This document shows positions 1 through 10,494 of a stretch of 64,000 nucleotides of DNA, in pieces. Positions within the stretch are counted from its first letter, which is position 1, and the number at the start of each line of letters is the position of its first letter. Position numbers and translations under genes: made by a program. The notes below the pieces were generated by a model, which was not told the origin of the DNA, ran no database searches, and was given only the letters and a program-made list of their open reading frames with translations. The stretch comes from Allobosea sp. (GTDB lineage Bacteria; Pseudomonadota; Alphaproteobacteria; Rhizobiales; Kaistiaceae), in contig JAFKFV010000007.1 in NCBI GenBank assembly GCA_017307955.1, forward strand, positions 310,001 through 374,000, given 5' to 3'.

Positions 1-2
1 CG

Positions 3-1616
<1,614 letters not shown>

Positions 1617-1653
1617 GGCTGAGCGCCAGGCAGCGTGCTGAAGAAAGTCGTGG

Positions 1654-1676
1654 ATGCCCGGGACGAGCCCGGGCAT
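1654..1676. repeat. Palindromic intergenic element in the iol operon
   Basis: The arms ATGCCCGGG (1654-1662) and CCCGGGCAT (1668-1676) form a 9-bp stem with a 5-nt loop between iolD and iolE. Its core resembles the inverted repeats at 2632-2733. It is probably a dispersed REP-like element of the type common between alphaproteobacterial genes. There is no T-run, so it is not an obvious intrinsic terminator. Confidence 0.7.
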
Positions 1677-1727
1677 GACGGAGCATAGCGACGCGTGCCC
1701 CGAGCGGGCCATTGGAGGACTTGAGGA

Positions 1728-2615
1728 ATGATCCGCATCGGCGCCAATCCGATCTGCTGGTCCAATGACGACATGCCGGAGATCGGCGGCGACATTCCGC
1801 TGGAGCAGTGCCTGACCGAGGCGAAGGCGATCGGCATCGAGGGCATGGAACTCGGCAACAAGTTTCCGCGCCAGGCCGACGCGCTACGTCCCATCCTCGC
1901 CGCGCACCAGCTCGATCTCGTGTCGGGCTGGTACTCCACCTTCCTCATCGAGCGCGACGCCGAAACCGAGTTCCATGCCGCGCGGCCGCATATCGACCTC
2001 CTGAAGGCCCTCGGCTGCAAGGTGCTGATCGCCGCCGAATGCACCCGCACGGTGCATGGCACGAAGTCCGCGCCGCTCTCCTCGCGCCCCGAAATGGACG
2101 AGGCCGAGTGGGCCCGCTTCAACACCGGCCTGACCAAGTTCGCGGATTTCCTCGCGGAGGAGGACGGCATCACCCTCGTCTATCACCACCATATGGGCAC
2201 GGTGATCCAGACCGAGGACGAGATCGACCGCATGATGGCCTCGACCGGCCCGGCGGTGAAGCTGCTGCTCGATACCGGCCATCTCACCTGGGCCGGCGCC
2301 GATCCGGCCGAGATCGCGCGGCGCTACCGTGACCGCATCGCCCATTTGCACACCAAGGACGTTCGCCTCGACGTCGCCGCCGAGGCCGCGGAGGGCGACT
2401 GGTCGTTCCTCGATTCGGTGCTGGCCGGCGTCTACACCGTGCCCGGCGACGGTTCGGTCGACTATGTCTCGGTGTTCAAGGCGCTGCCGAACTATTCCGG
2501 CTGGGTCGTCATCGAGGCCGAGCAGGACCCGAAGAAGGCGCCGCCGGCGGAGTATGTGAAGATGGGCTACGACAACCTCGTCCGCTTCATGGCCGAAGCC
2601 GGCTGGAAGCGCTGA
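1728..2615 (+). CDS. iolE: myo-inosose-2 dehydratase IolE
   Basis: IolE dehydrates 2-keto-myo-inositol (scyllo-inosose) to the diketone used by IolD. The product is 295 residues, the usual length for this sugar-isomerase-like TIM-barrel family. The N-terminus (IRIGANPICWSNDDMPEIGG) and the internal LVYHHHMGTVIQTEDEID segment are typical, with His and Glu metal ligands. The LLDTGHLTWAG segment is also characteristic. The ATG at 1728 follows the purine-rich GAGGACTTGAGGA. The gene is co-directional with iolD (111 bp upstream) and iolB (147 bp downstream); both gaps hold palindromic repeats. Confident. Confidence 0.95.
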   Translation: MIRIGANPICWSNDDMPEIGGDIPLEQCLTEAKAIGIEGMELGNKFPRQADALRPILAAHQLDLVSGWYSTFLIERDAETEFHAARPHIDLLKALGCKVLIAAECTRTVHGTKSAPLSSRPEMDEAEWARFNTGLTKFADFLAEEDGITLVYHHHMGTVIQTEDEIDRMMASTGPAVKLLLDTGHLTWAGADPAEIARRYRDRIAHLHTKDVRLDVAAEAAEGDWSFLDSVLAGVYTVPGDGSVDYVSVFKALPNYSGWVVIEAEQDPKKAPPAEYVKMGYDNLVRFMAEAGWKR

Positions 2616-2631
2616 GGCGTCTATTGGTGGA

Positions 2632-2733
2632 CTGTCATGGCCGGGCTTGACCCGGCCATCCAGACTTCCGCTCAACGCATGAGCGGTGGAGAACAGGAAG
2701 ACTGGATTGCCGGGTCAAGCCCGGCAATGACAG
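2632..2733. repeat. Inverted pair of 37-bp repeats between iolE and iolB
   Basis: Bases 2632-2668 and the reverse complement of 2697-2733 are the same 37-bp sequence apart from three mismatches. Each copy contains its own CCGGGCTTGACCCGG palindrome. The pair can therefore fold as one long hairpin or two short ones. An open frame runs through it from 2637 into iolB, but those codons are repeat-derived and should not be annotated as protein. Confidence 0.85.
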
Positions 2734-2762
2734 AGGAACGAACGAGAGCGGAAACTCGAGCC

Positions 2763-3563
2763 ATGAAACCCGATCTGCTGGTGAAGCCCTCCGGCACCGA
2801 AGGCTGGACGATCAATGTGACGCCGGAGCTGGCGGGCTGGACCTATGTCGGCTTCGATCTCTACCAGCTGGCGCCGGGCGAGAGCGCCCATCACGACACG
2901 GGCGACCGCGAGGTCTGCCTGGTGCTGATCTCCGGCAAGGCGCATGTCGAGGCGGGCGGCCAGGATTTCGGCGTCGTCGGCGAGCGGATGTCGCCCTTCG
3001 AGGGCAAGCCGGACTCGGTCTATGTGCCGGGCGGATCGTCCTGGAAGGCGACGGCGGAAACGGCGGTGACGCTCGCGGTCTGCTCGGCGCCCTCGCTCGG
3101 CGGCGGCCTGCCGGCCCGCCGTATCGCGCCGGCCGATGTCGGCCAGGAGGTTCGCGGCAAGGGCACCAACACCCGCTACGTCACCAATATCCTGCCCGAA
3201 ACGGCGGCGGCCGATTCGCTGCTGGTCGTCGAGGTCATCACGCCGGGCGGCCATACCTCGAGCTATCCGCCGCACCGGCACGACACCGACGACCTGCCGC
3301 GCCAGTCCTTCCTCGAGGAAACCTACTACCACCGCATCAACCCGCCGCAGGGTTTCGCCTTCCAGCGCGTCTATACCGACGACCGCTCGCTGGACGAGAC
3401 GCTCCTCGTCGAGGACGGCGTCGTGACGCTGGTGCCCAAGGGCTATCACCCCTGCGCCACCATCCATGGCTACGACCTTTATTATCTCAACGTGATGGCC
3501 GGCCCGACGCGGACGTGGAAGTTCCACAACGCGCCCGAGCACGAGTGGCTGTTGAAGGTCTGA
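2763..3563 (+). CDS. iolB: 5-deoxy-glucuronate isomerase IolB
   Basis: IolB isomerises 5-deoxy-glucuronate to 2-deoxy-5-keto-gluconate, the step after IolD. From the ATG at 2763 (MKPDLLVKPSGTEGW) the product is 266 residues, matching the family. The double cupin fold is visible: an N-terminal GESAHHDTGDREVCLVLISG segment, and a C-terminal half with YPPHRHDTDDLP and an EETYYHRINPPQGFAFQRVY metal site. A longer frame from 2637 would add 42 residues translated from the intergenic repeat, so the inner start was chosen. It is the last recognisable iol gene here; a hairpin follows at 3592-3616. Confidence 0.95.
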   Translation: MKPDLLVKPSGTEGWTINVTPELAGWTYVGFDLYQLAPGESAHHDTGDREVCLVLISGKAHVEAGGQDFGVVGERMSPFEGKPDSVYVPGGSSWKATAETAVTLAVCSAPSLGGGLPARRIAPADVGQEVRGKGTNTRYVTNILPETAAADSLLVVEVITPGGHTSSYPPHRHDTDDLPRQSFLEETYYHRINPPQGFAFQRVYTDDRSLDETLLVEDGVVTLVPKGYHPCATIHGYDLYYLNVMAGPTRTWKFHNAPEHEWLLKV

Positions 3564-3591
3564 TGGCGAAGCCACGCGCGTTGCGCGGCGC

Positions 3592-3616
3592 AGCGAGGCG
3601 ATGATATAGCCTCGCT
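3592..3616 (+). terminator. Hairpin after iolB
   Basis: AGCGAGGC (3592-3599) pairs with GCCTCGCT (3609-3616) around a 9-nt loop. No clear T-run follows, so termination of the iol transcript here is plausible but not certain. It separates iolB from the glycosyltransferase cluster. Confidence 0.4.
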
Positions 3617-3651
3617 CGCTGCCGGCGCAGGGCCGGCCGGGCCGGAGCCGC

Positions 3652-5256
3652 ATGAGCGCCAGCGATCCACTCACCACGGCGAGCGCCAGCGACCCTTCGA
3701 CCGCCGGAAGCGCCAGCGACCTCTTCACCATCGTCACGCCGACGCTGAACTCCGAGGAGTTCCTCGACGAGACGATCGCGTCGGTGGTCTCGCAGGCCGG
3801 CGACTTCGCCATCCGCTATCATGTGCAGGACGGCGGCTCGACGGACGGCACGCTGGCGATCCTCGAAGCCTGGGAGAAGCGGCTCGCCTCGGGCGCGCTG
3901 CCGATCCTCTGCCGCGGCATCACCTTCAGCCACACCGTGTCGCGCGACGGCGGCATGTACCAGGCGATCAACCGCGCCTTCGCAGCCGCGCGAAAGGGCG
4001 CCGAGGCGAAGCCCTCGGTGATGGGCTGGATCAATTCCGACGACCGTATCGCGCCCGGCGCCTTCGCGACGATCCGCGCGCTCATCGCCGATCTCCCCGA
4101 CATCGCCTTCATCACCTCGCGCGTCTCGCTCATCAATGATCGCGGCGTCACGCTCGGCATCGAATCGCCGATCGCCTTCGAGCGCTCGAAGCTGATCGCC
4201 GGCGACTATGACGGCCGCGGCGGTCCCTTCGTCATGCAGGAAGGCAGCTATTGGCTGAGCTCGATCTGGGACGCTGTCGGCGGGCTCGACGAGCGCTTCC
4301 GCCTCGCCGGCGACTGGGATCTCTGGCGCCGCCTCGCCCGCCACGCGCCGCTCACGACCGTCGATACGCTGCTCGGCTTCCATCGCCGCCGGCCGGGCCA
4401 GCTCTCAGCTTCGCTCGACCGCTATTATGCCGAGATCGACGCGCTGCCGCCGGACGTCGCCAAGGGCACGGGCGCCAGCGCCGCGGGCCGCGGCAAGCCG
4501 AGCGTCGCGCAATGGAGCCCCGAGCAGAAGGCCTGGCGCTATGTGCCGGATTTCGGCCGGCCGTTGCTGCCGCCCATGGTTCACCAGGCGGGCATCGCCT
4601 ATCCGACCATCCCGGTCGAGGTGCTTTCCGGCGCCAGCGCGCCGCTCGGCGCCCATCCGCAACTTCACTTGCCCGCCGGCGTCATCTGGATGAGCCAGCC
4701 GCTGATGCTGCTCTCCGCCCGCGTTCCCGCGAAGGGACGCTACGTGCTGGTCGTCGAAGGCCGCAACTGGCAGCAGAACAACCGCCTCGCGGTTAAGAGC
4801 GGCGGCGAGACGGTGTTCGACGAGGTCATCGAGGTCTCGGGCCACCGCCGCAACATCGTGCTGCGCATTCCCGTGACGCTCGCCAAGGGCCAGGCCTTGT
4901 TCGAGATCGAGAGCGATCGGCGGCCGCGCGATCCGCGCGAGCACTTCCTGCTCGTCGCCGGCATGCATCTCGAAGTGGCGGAGGAGCCGCCCACCGGCGC
5001 CCTGCCCCCGGCCGCAGCCAGTGCGCCCGGCGACGCGTCGCCCGATCTCGGTGCTGCCGTGGTGCAGGGCCATCTCGGACGCGGCGATGCGCCGCCGTCA
5101 CGGCGCGGCGACAGCACGATCTCCGCGGCGATGGCCGCGCTCGAAGCCGAGATCACGGCCGACCGCACCCGCTCGGCGCGGCTCGAAGCGGATCTCCGCG
5201 CGGCGCGCGGCGATCTCAATCTCCTTCGTCTCAAGGATGCGGCAATCCATCGATGA
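3652..5256 (+). CDS. Glycosyltransferase family 2 protein with C-terminal beta-sandwich-like and coiled-coil regions
   Basis: This is a predicted cytoplasmic glycosyltransferase (534 residues) acting in assembly of an extracellular polysaccharide or LPS glycan; acceptor and donor are unknown. A GT-A fold begins at FTIVTPTLNSEEF (residues 25-37). QDGGSTDGT is at 59-67, SRDGGMYQAINR at 97-108, and the DxD-equivalent SDD at 129-131. An ED-like acid follows in the LAGDWDLWRR segment. After about residue 270 comes a strand-rich region (about 330-445) that resembles an appended beta-sandwich, then a low-complexity linker and a likely coiled coil (about 497-534). The first 27 residues are three imperfect copies of SASDPxxxx encoded by a 27-bp repeat. 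The true start could be later, but no other ATG precedes the domain. ATGA overlap with the next gene indicates translational coupling. Confidence 0.85.
   Translation: MSASDPLTTASASDPSTAGSASDLFTIVTPTLNSEEFLDETIASVVSQAGDFAIRYHVQDGGSTDGTLAILEAWEKRLASGALPILCRGITFSHTVSRDGGMYQAINRAFAAARKGAEAKPSVMGWINSDDRIAPGAFATIRALIADLPDIAFITSRVSLINDRGVTLGIESPIAFERSKLIAGDYDGRGGPFVMQEGSYWLSSIWDAVGGLDERFRLAGDWDLWRRLARHAPLTTVDTLLGFHRRRPGQLSASLDRYYAEIDALPPDVAKGTGASAAGRGKPSVAQWSPEQKAWRYVPDFGRPLLPPMVHQAGIAYPTIPVEVLSGASAPLGAHPQLHLPAGVIWMSQPLMLLSARVPAKGRYVLVVEGRNWQQNNRLAVKSGGETVFDEVIEVSGHRRNIVLRIPVTLAKGQALFEIESDRRPRDPREHFLLVAGMHLEVAEEPPTGALPPAAASAPGDASPDLGAAVVQGHLGRGDAPPSRRGDSTISAAMAALEAEITADRTRSARLEADLRAARGDLNLLRLKDAAIHR
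3655..3735 (+). repeat. 27-bp tandem repeat at the start of the glycosyltransferase gene
   Basis: Three consecutive units starting at 3655, 3682 and 3709 each begin AGCGCCAGCGA; the third diverges after about 14 bases. In frame they encode SASDPLTTA, SASDPSTAG and SASDLFTIV. The array sits directly after the start codon, so copy-number change would lengthen the N-terminus without frameshift. Confidence 0.8.
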
Positions 5257-7469
5257 AAATCGCCTTCATCGACCATTCCTATCACCAGAAGACCCGCTCG
5301 ACGGATTTCTTCGTCCGCGAGCTGCTGGCCGGCCATGAGGTCGACCGCTTCTGGGACAATTCCTGGGAAACGCGCCGGCCCTTCGATGTCGGCCCGCTCA
5401 TGGGCAGGGGCTATGATCTCTTCATCGTCTGGCAACTGCCGGACGCCGCCCAGCGCCTCCTGAAGCACGCCGGAACGAATGTCCTCTTCGTTCCGATGTG
5501 GGACGGCGCCGACACCTATACCGACGCCGATTGGCGCAGCCTCGCCGGCGCCCGAATTCTCTCCTTTTGCCACACGCTGCACCGGACGGTGACGCATCTC
5601 GGGCTCAATTCGCTCTATGCGCAGTATTGGCCCGACCCGGCGCCGTTCACGCCGGTCGAGGATTTCTCGAGCCTGCGCGGCTTTTTCTGGCAGCGTCTGC
5701 CGGAGATCGGATGGAAAGAGATCGGCCGGCTCGTCGACGGACGCGGCTTCGAGCGCTTCCACATCCACAAGGCCGCCGATCCCGGCGAGATGATCGAGGG
5801 CGTCGCCTTCGAGGGCACCCTGACGCAGTCGGACTGGTTCGAGAATCCGGCCGAGCTGCAGGCCGTGCTTGCCCGGCACAATGTCTATTTCGCGCCGCGC
5901 GCCCGCGAGGGCATCGGCTTCTCGTTCATCGAGGCGATGTGCCGTGGCATGGTGGTCGTCGCCGTCGACCAGCCGACGATGAACGAATACATCACCGACG
6001 GCGTCGATGGCCTCCTCTGGACGCTGGGCGATCCGAAGCCGCTCGACTTCTCCAACGCCCCCCGGCTCGGCCGCGAGGCCCGGCAGGCGGCGATCGCCGG
6101 CCGCAAGCGCTGGCTGGCGCAGCAAGCAGCCGTGCAGCGCTTCGTGCTCGGCGAGGCGGCAGCCCCAGTGGCGGGCGCCGCGGTCTCCGAGATCGCCCGC
6201 CCGCTTGAAGCACCGGCGGGGCGCAAGGTCAGCGTCGCGGTCGTCACCTTCAACGCCGAAGCGACCATCGAGGCGACGCTCGCCAGCATCCGCGCGCAGA
6301 CATGGCCGGGGGTCGAGATCGTCGTCGTCGACGGCGCTTCGACCGACGGCACGCGCGCGATCCTGGAGCGTCACCGCGCCGAGATCGCCACCCTCGTCAG
6401 CGAGCCGGACGACGGGCCCTATTTCGCGATGAACAAGGCTGCGCGCCTCGCGACCGGCGACTATGTCATCTTCATCAATGCCGGCGACCTGTTCGCCTCC
6501 GAGACCGCCCTCGCCGACGCGATGGAGAGCATCCCGGACGGCGAGATGCCGGATTTCGTCATCGGCCATCACCTCTATCGCGGCGAGCAGGGCGACATCC
6601 TGCGCCGCGCCGCCGATTTCGACCTGACCTTCGCCAGACTCAAAGAGGGCACGATCGACACGCGCTGGCTGGCCGGCGTTCCCTGCCACCAGGCGACGCT
6701 CACCCGCCGCGCTTTGCTCGCGGACGAAGGCTACGACACGCGCTGGCGGATCGTCGCCGACCACGCCCTCCTCTATCGCGAGCGTGAGAAGGGCGCGCGC
6801 GTCCATCACAGCGGCGCGCTCATCGCCATCTATTCCGCAGGCGGCCTTTCCTGGACCCGCCGTTCGGAAACCTATGAGGAGTGGAAGACGCTGCTCGCCG
6901 AGCACGGCCCGGCGGAGGCGGCGGAGCGGCTGCATGCCGAGATGCGCGGCTATCTGGAGCGCGAAGCGCTTGGCCGCCCGAGCTTCCAGGGCGTCCGCTC
7001 ACGCAATTTCGTGACGAAGTGGCAGCGCTCGCTGCGCATGCGGCGCGACATGATCCTCGTGCAGCGCACGGGCCTCTTCTTCCCCAACTGGTATGCCGAG
7101 CAGAATCCCGAGGCGAAGACGATCCGCGGCGGGCCGCTGCGCCATTATGTCCGGCACGGCGTCTTCGAATATCGCGACCCCTCGCCCTTCTTCGACACGC
7201 GCTACTACCTGCTGACGCATGCCGATGCGCGCAAGTCCGACATGCTGCCGCTTCTCTTCTACGCCCGCCACGGCGCGGCGCGCGGCGACGCGACGACGCC
7301 CTGGTTCGGCGCGCTCTGGACAGAGATTGGTTCAACGGCACCGCCGGGTCCAACGCCGCTTGCCCGCATGATCGCCTGGTTCGCGAAGACTTCGGCCGAG
7401 GTCATGCTCGCCACCTGCCGCCAGGTCGGGCTCGATCTCGGCAATGCGGAGTGGATGGGGAGGGGGTAG
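5253..7469 (+). CDS. Two-domain glycosyltransferase (GT4-like plus GT2) with C-terminal WY/NP repeats
   Basis: A 738-residue protein with two catalytic-type modules. Residues 1-300 resemble a GT-B (GT4/CgeB-like) transferase: MKIAFIDHSYHQKTRSTDFF at the start and a nucleotide-sugar-site-like FAPRAREGIGFSFIEAMCRG segment with conserved Glu. From residue 325 a GT2 domain begins (VSVAVVTFNAEATIE), with VDGASTDGTR, SEPDDGPYFAMNKA and FINAGDLF as the metal-binding region. The C-terminus (about 605-690) has two copies of a motif of the form WY-x-NP...PL-HY-x-G-x-E-x-R-x-P-x-FD, seen in other alphaproteobacterial polysaccharide proteins. It starts by ATGA overlap with the upstream transferase, so the two are probably made together. 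Substrates cannot be told from sequence. Confidence 0.85.
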   Translation: MKIAFIDHSYHQKTRSTDFFVRELLAGHEVDRFWDNSWETRRPFDVGPLMGRGYDLFIVWQLPDAAQRLLKHAGTNVLFVPMWDGADTYTDADWRSLAGARILSFCHTLHRTVTHLGLNSLYAQYWPDPAPFTPVEDFSSLRGFFWQRLPEIGWKEIGRLVDGRGFERFHIHKAADPGEMIEGVAFEGTLTQSDWFENPAELQAVLARHNVYFAPRAREGIGFSFIEAMCRGMVVVAVDQPTMNEYITDGVDGLLWTLGDPKPLDFSNAPRLGREARQAAIAGRKRWLAQQAAVQRFVLGEAAAPVAGAAVSEIARPLEAPAGRKVSVAVVTFNAEATIEATLASIRAQTWPGVEIVVVDGASTDGTRAILERHRAEIATLVSEPDDGPYFAMNKAARLATGDYVIFINAGDLFASETALADAMESIPDGEMPDFVIGHHLYRGEQGDILRRAADFDLTFARLKEGTIDTRWLAGVPCHQATLTRRALLADEGYDTRWRIVADHALLYREREKGARVHHSGALIAIYSAGGLSWTRRSETYEEWKTLLAEHGPAEAAERLHAEMRGYLEREALGRPSFQGVRSRNFVTKWQRSLRMRRDMILVQRTGLFFPNWYAEQNPEAKTIRGGPLRHYVRHGVFEYRDPSPFFDTRYYLLTHADARKSDMLPLLFYARHGAARGDATTPWFGALWTEIGSTAPPGPTPLARMIAWFAKTSAEVMLATCRQVGLDLGNAEWMGRG

Positions 7470-7629
7470 CCGGCAGCGGGCTCACCTTTCGGTCACGAGC
7501 GTCGACAAAGTCACGCGGCGACTCTCTGTAGCGCTTCCAAAACAGAACATACGCTGCTAGTCTCTTCTGCAACCTGAGCGATTAGAGGCGCGTCTTGCGC
7601 GGTTTTTGACGAAGAGATTTTTTCGGCTG

Positions 7630-9936
7630 ATGCACATTGCGCTGATCAATGCCTTTCCCAATTTGCTGAGCACCGCCGAAGTCGAGTTCATCAGGAGATT
7701 CTCGATCGCAGCGGAGCGCCTCGGCCACAAAGCTTACGAAGTCGTTACTTCCGACGACATCCATGATTGTGCTCCGGATTTCGTGATCGCGACTCACGAA
7801 TTCTCGCCAAAACTGACACCGTTTCTGACCTTCGGCGCCATGTGGAGCCCGCCGGCCTTCTATGCACCCGATCCGGACCGGCGGCGGTCGATCCTTTCCT
7901 ATGACGGCTATCTGGTCGGATCGCCGAAGGTCGCGCAGTTCCTTGACGATCTCGAATTCTCGACCGGCATCGCCAAGCCGCGGACCAATTTCCGCTTCCT
8001 CCCGACGGCGCCGGCCGCACCCTTCGAGCCGCGTGCAGCCGGCGATCTCTATGAACTCGTCTATGTTGGCGTTCACTGGGACGGTGGACGCCACGGCAAC
8101 CTGTTCGAACTTCTGAGCAAGCGTACCGACATCGCGTTCTACGGCCCGCCTGCGAACTGGCGAGGCTATCCGGATAGCTATCGCGGCGAGGTGCCCTACG
8201 ACGGCAGCTCGATGCATCGCACGCTGGCGCGGCACGGCGTCGCGCTCTGCCTGCACAAGACCGAGCATCGCAGCGCGGATACGCCGTCCATGCGCCTGTT
8301 CGAGGCTGCGGCCGCCGGTTGCCTGATCGTCACTGACGGCATCCCTTTCGCCAAGGAGACGCTCGGCGACTCGGCATTCCATCTCGACCTCGAAGGCGTA
8401 CCGGCCGACCGGGTCGCGGCACAGATTTCGGGCATCGTCGACTGGGCGAACCGCAATCCCGAACTGGCCGGCAACATGGCACGGCGCAGCCACGCCATTC
8501 TCAATGGCGACTACTCGCTCGACCGGACCGTGGAACGGACCTGTGTCTTCGCAGATGAGGCACGCGTAGCGCTGACGAGTCGCTGCGTAGCCGGTGTGCG
8601 TTTCGCGGAAGCCGGCGCCGGAGCGGGCGGCGGCCCGCTGGTCGATGTGATCATTCGCACTGGCGGACGCCGGATCGATCTTTTGCGCCGCGCGATCCGC
8701 TCCGTCAGCGGCCAGCGCTTTGGCTCCTTTCGCGTCATCCTCGCCGACTACAAGGGCCGAGCCGACATCGCCGCCCTGGCTTTATCTGAGTCGACTGAGA
8801 CGACTGCGATCGACTATCTGCGCTGCGAGAATAACGGCTTGCGCAGCTCGACGCTTTGGGCCGGCCTCAGGAGCGTGACGGCGCCCTATTTCGCGATGCT
8901 CGACGATGACGACCAACTGATGCCCGACCATTTTGGCCACTTGCTGGCCACGGCCGAAGCACAACCTGGCCACCCGCTCTACTACAGCGGAGTCGTGCGC
9001 GTTGAGGAAGAGCCGCTGGACTTCATGGCGCCGCCTCACTTTCAGGGGCCGCTGGACATTGCCGTTCCCGAGACTCGAGAGCTTAAGTTTCTCGACGCAT
9101 TCGATCTCGTCAGACTGGTGGCATTCGACAATTATATTCAGTCGAATGCCTGGATCGCTCGGTCAACATGCTTGGACGAAACAGTACTTGTGGACCCCAA
9201 GTTAGTTGTTTGCGAGGATATGTATCTCTACTTCCTGCTGGCAAGACATGGCAATTTCAGGTTGAGCCCGTTTCCGACGGCCTATTGGAACTGGCGCTCG
9301 GCTAGCAAAGACAACTCCATGAACGGGATCGAGGAGAAGGTCTGGCTCGGAGAGGCCATTCGAATGGAACAACGTCTTGCGCAGCAGACACTGCCGGGAG
9401 GCTGGAACTTCACAGTCTTGAGGCAACTGACACAATTACTTCCGCCTCCTCGATACACTGTAGCGAAGCCGCCCGCGAGGTTGCCGTTGGGAGAGACGCA
9501 ACCAATCAGCGGACTCATTGCAGATCAGCAGCGGCATGGGCTGCATCAAGCCGAGCACGACGGAGTGTGGACGTCCGGCAGAAAGGGACAACTTGCTGTC
9601 CGGCTGGGCGAGCCAGTCCGCGATGTCGAAGTTACGGTGACCCTCATGGCCGCTGGGATAAAGGATCGACAGCAGGCGATCCGCGTTAGCGCCAACGGTT
9701 ATGTCCTGTACGAGGGGAGCGTCAGCACATGGCGGAAGCTTCAGGTCAGACGCGCGCTCCGTGTTGCCCAAGCAACGGACAAGCTCGTCTTGACGGTTGA
9801 ATGCGCATACACGGTCGCCCCAGCCGATCGGGCTGGCGGCAACGATATGCGCCACCTCGGCGTTTTCCTCGATACAATAACGTGCAGGCGTGTCGACCAG
9901 ATCGCGACAGCTCAGTCCGCCGTAGTTGGCCAGTGA
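7630..9936 (+). CDS. Two-domain glycosyltransferase (GT-B-like plus GT2) with C-terminal beta-sandwich region
   Basis: From the ATG at 7630 the protein has 768 residues. An in-frame TTG at 7606 would add eight (MTKRFFRL) but MHIALINAFPN looks like a natural GT start. Residues 1-310 resemble a GT-B CgeB-like glycosyltransferase (HKTEHRSADTPSMRLFEAAAAGCLIVTD is the sugar-nucleotide-site region). From residue 338 a GT2 domain begins (VDVIIRTGGRRIDLLRRAI), with its metal site at LDDDDQ (about 424-429). The last 120 or so residues are strand-rich (IRVSANGYVLYEGSVSTWRK) and resemble the extra domain on the first transferase of the cluster. Codon use around 9.1-9.5 kb is clearly more AT-rich than in neighbouring genes, suggesting a different history. 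Confidence 0.8.
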   Translation: MHIALINAFPNLLSTAEVEFIRRFSIAAERLGHKAYEVVTSDDIHDCAPDFVIATHEFSPKLTPFLTFGAMWSPPAFYAPDPDRRRSILSYDGYLVGSPKVAQFLDDLEFSTGIAKPRTNFRFLPTAPAAPFEPRAAGDLYELVYVGVHWDGGRHGNLFELLSKRTDIAFYGPPANWRGYPDSYRGEVPYDGSSMHRTLARHGVALCLHKTEHRSADTPSMRLFEAAAAGCLIVTDGIPFAKETLGDSAFHLDLEGVPADRVAAQISGIVDWANRNPELAGNMARRSHAILNGDYSLDRTVERTCVFADEARVALTSRCVAGVRFAEAGAGAGGGPLVDVIIRTGGRRIDLLRRAIRSVSGQRFGSFRVILADYKGRADIAALALSESTETTAIDYLRCENNGLRSSTLWAGLRSVTAPYFAMLDDDDQLMPDHFGHLLATAEAQPGHPLYYSGVVRVEEEPLDFMAPPHFQGPLDIAVPETRELKFLDAFDLVRLVAFDNYIQSNAWIARSTCLDETVLVDPKLVVCEDMYLYFLLARHGNFRLSPFPTAYWNWRSASKDNSMNGIEEKVWLGEAIRMEQRLAQQTLPGGWNFTVLRQLTQLLPPPRYTVAKPPARLPLGETQPISGLIADQQRHGLHQAEHDGVWTSGRKGQLAVRLGEPVRDVEVTVTLMAAGIKDRQQAIRVSANGYVLYEGSVSTWRKLQVRRALRVAQATDKLVLTVECAYTVAPADRAGGNDMRHLGVFLDTITCRRVDQIATAQSAVVGQ

Positions 9937-9968
9937 CACCAAGAGAAAGGCCCGCTCGGGGCAATCTG

Positions 9969-10295
9969 ATGTTGAACGAAACGAATGACCCACGCCCGAC
10001 ACGGCCGATCAGCGATGAAGTGCTAAAGGAATGGACGCGCGCGCTCGACCAGATTGTCGAACGGGCGCAAAGAGATGAGCAATTGGGGCGCGAACTTGTC
10101 GAGCAGCGCGCGCTCAATCTCGATCTCCAGCGCCAAATCTATCGCCTTCAGGACGAGTTGCGCGCTCTCCGCGAAAGCGCACAGGCGCGGGAGGAGGGAG
10201 CCGGCAACCTCGTCGTGCTGGAACATCCGCGCAAAAAGCGGCTGCCACTGCTCCGCCGCCTATTGGGCAAGGCCTCAGACAATTCCCGGCGATGA
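9969..10295 (+). CDS. Small coiled-coil protein in glycosyltransferase cluster
   Basis: The product is 108 residues from the ATG at 9969, of unrecognised family. The open frame extends upstream to 9801, but that part overlaps the previous gene in another frame, so the inner start was taken. Residues 20-75 are charged, with heptad-like spacing of Leu/Ile (LKEWTRALDQIVERAQRDEQ onward), predicting a coiled coil. The tail is basic (KKRLPLLRRLLGK). The first transferase of the cluster carries a comparable C-terminal coiled coil, so this protein may supply the same kind of scaffold or chain-length-control element in trans. That is inference. No signal peptide or membrane segment is visible. Confidence 0.65.
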   Translation: MLNETNDPRPTRPISDEVLKEWTRALDQIVERAQRDEQLGRELVEQRALNLDLQRQIYRLQDELRALRESAQAREEGAGNLVVLEHPRKKRLPLLRRLLGKASDNSRR

Positions 10296-10494
10296 ACGGA
10301 TGATCGATCGGATCCAAGCCAGTCTGGCCATCTGTGACTCCCAGGGCCCGCCACGAAGTTCTTCACCGCCCTCTCACGATGTATGGCGCTTCTGTCACCC
10401 TACGAGACGGCAAGCGCCAAATTGCCCAACTGGAGCCGATCGGGAGTGGTCCCTGTCCTAGCCTCCAGACTTCGGCACCGCGGGAATAGGTTAA

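Noticed and set aside
2637..2762. Upstream extension of iolB
   Set aside because: The codons are translated from the intergenic inverted repeats; homology starts at 2763.
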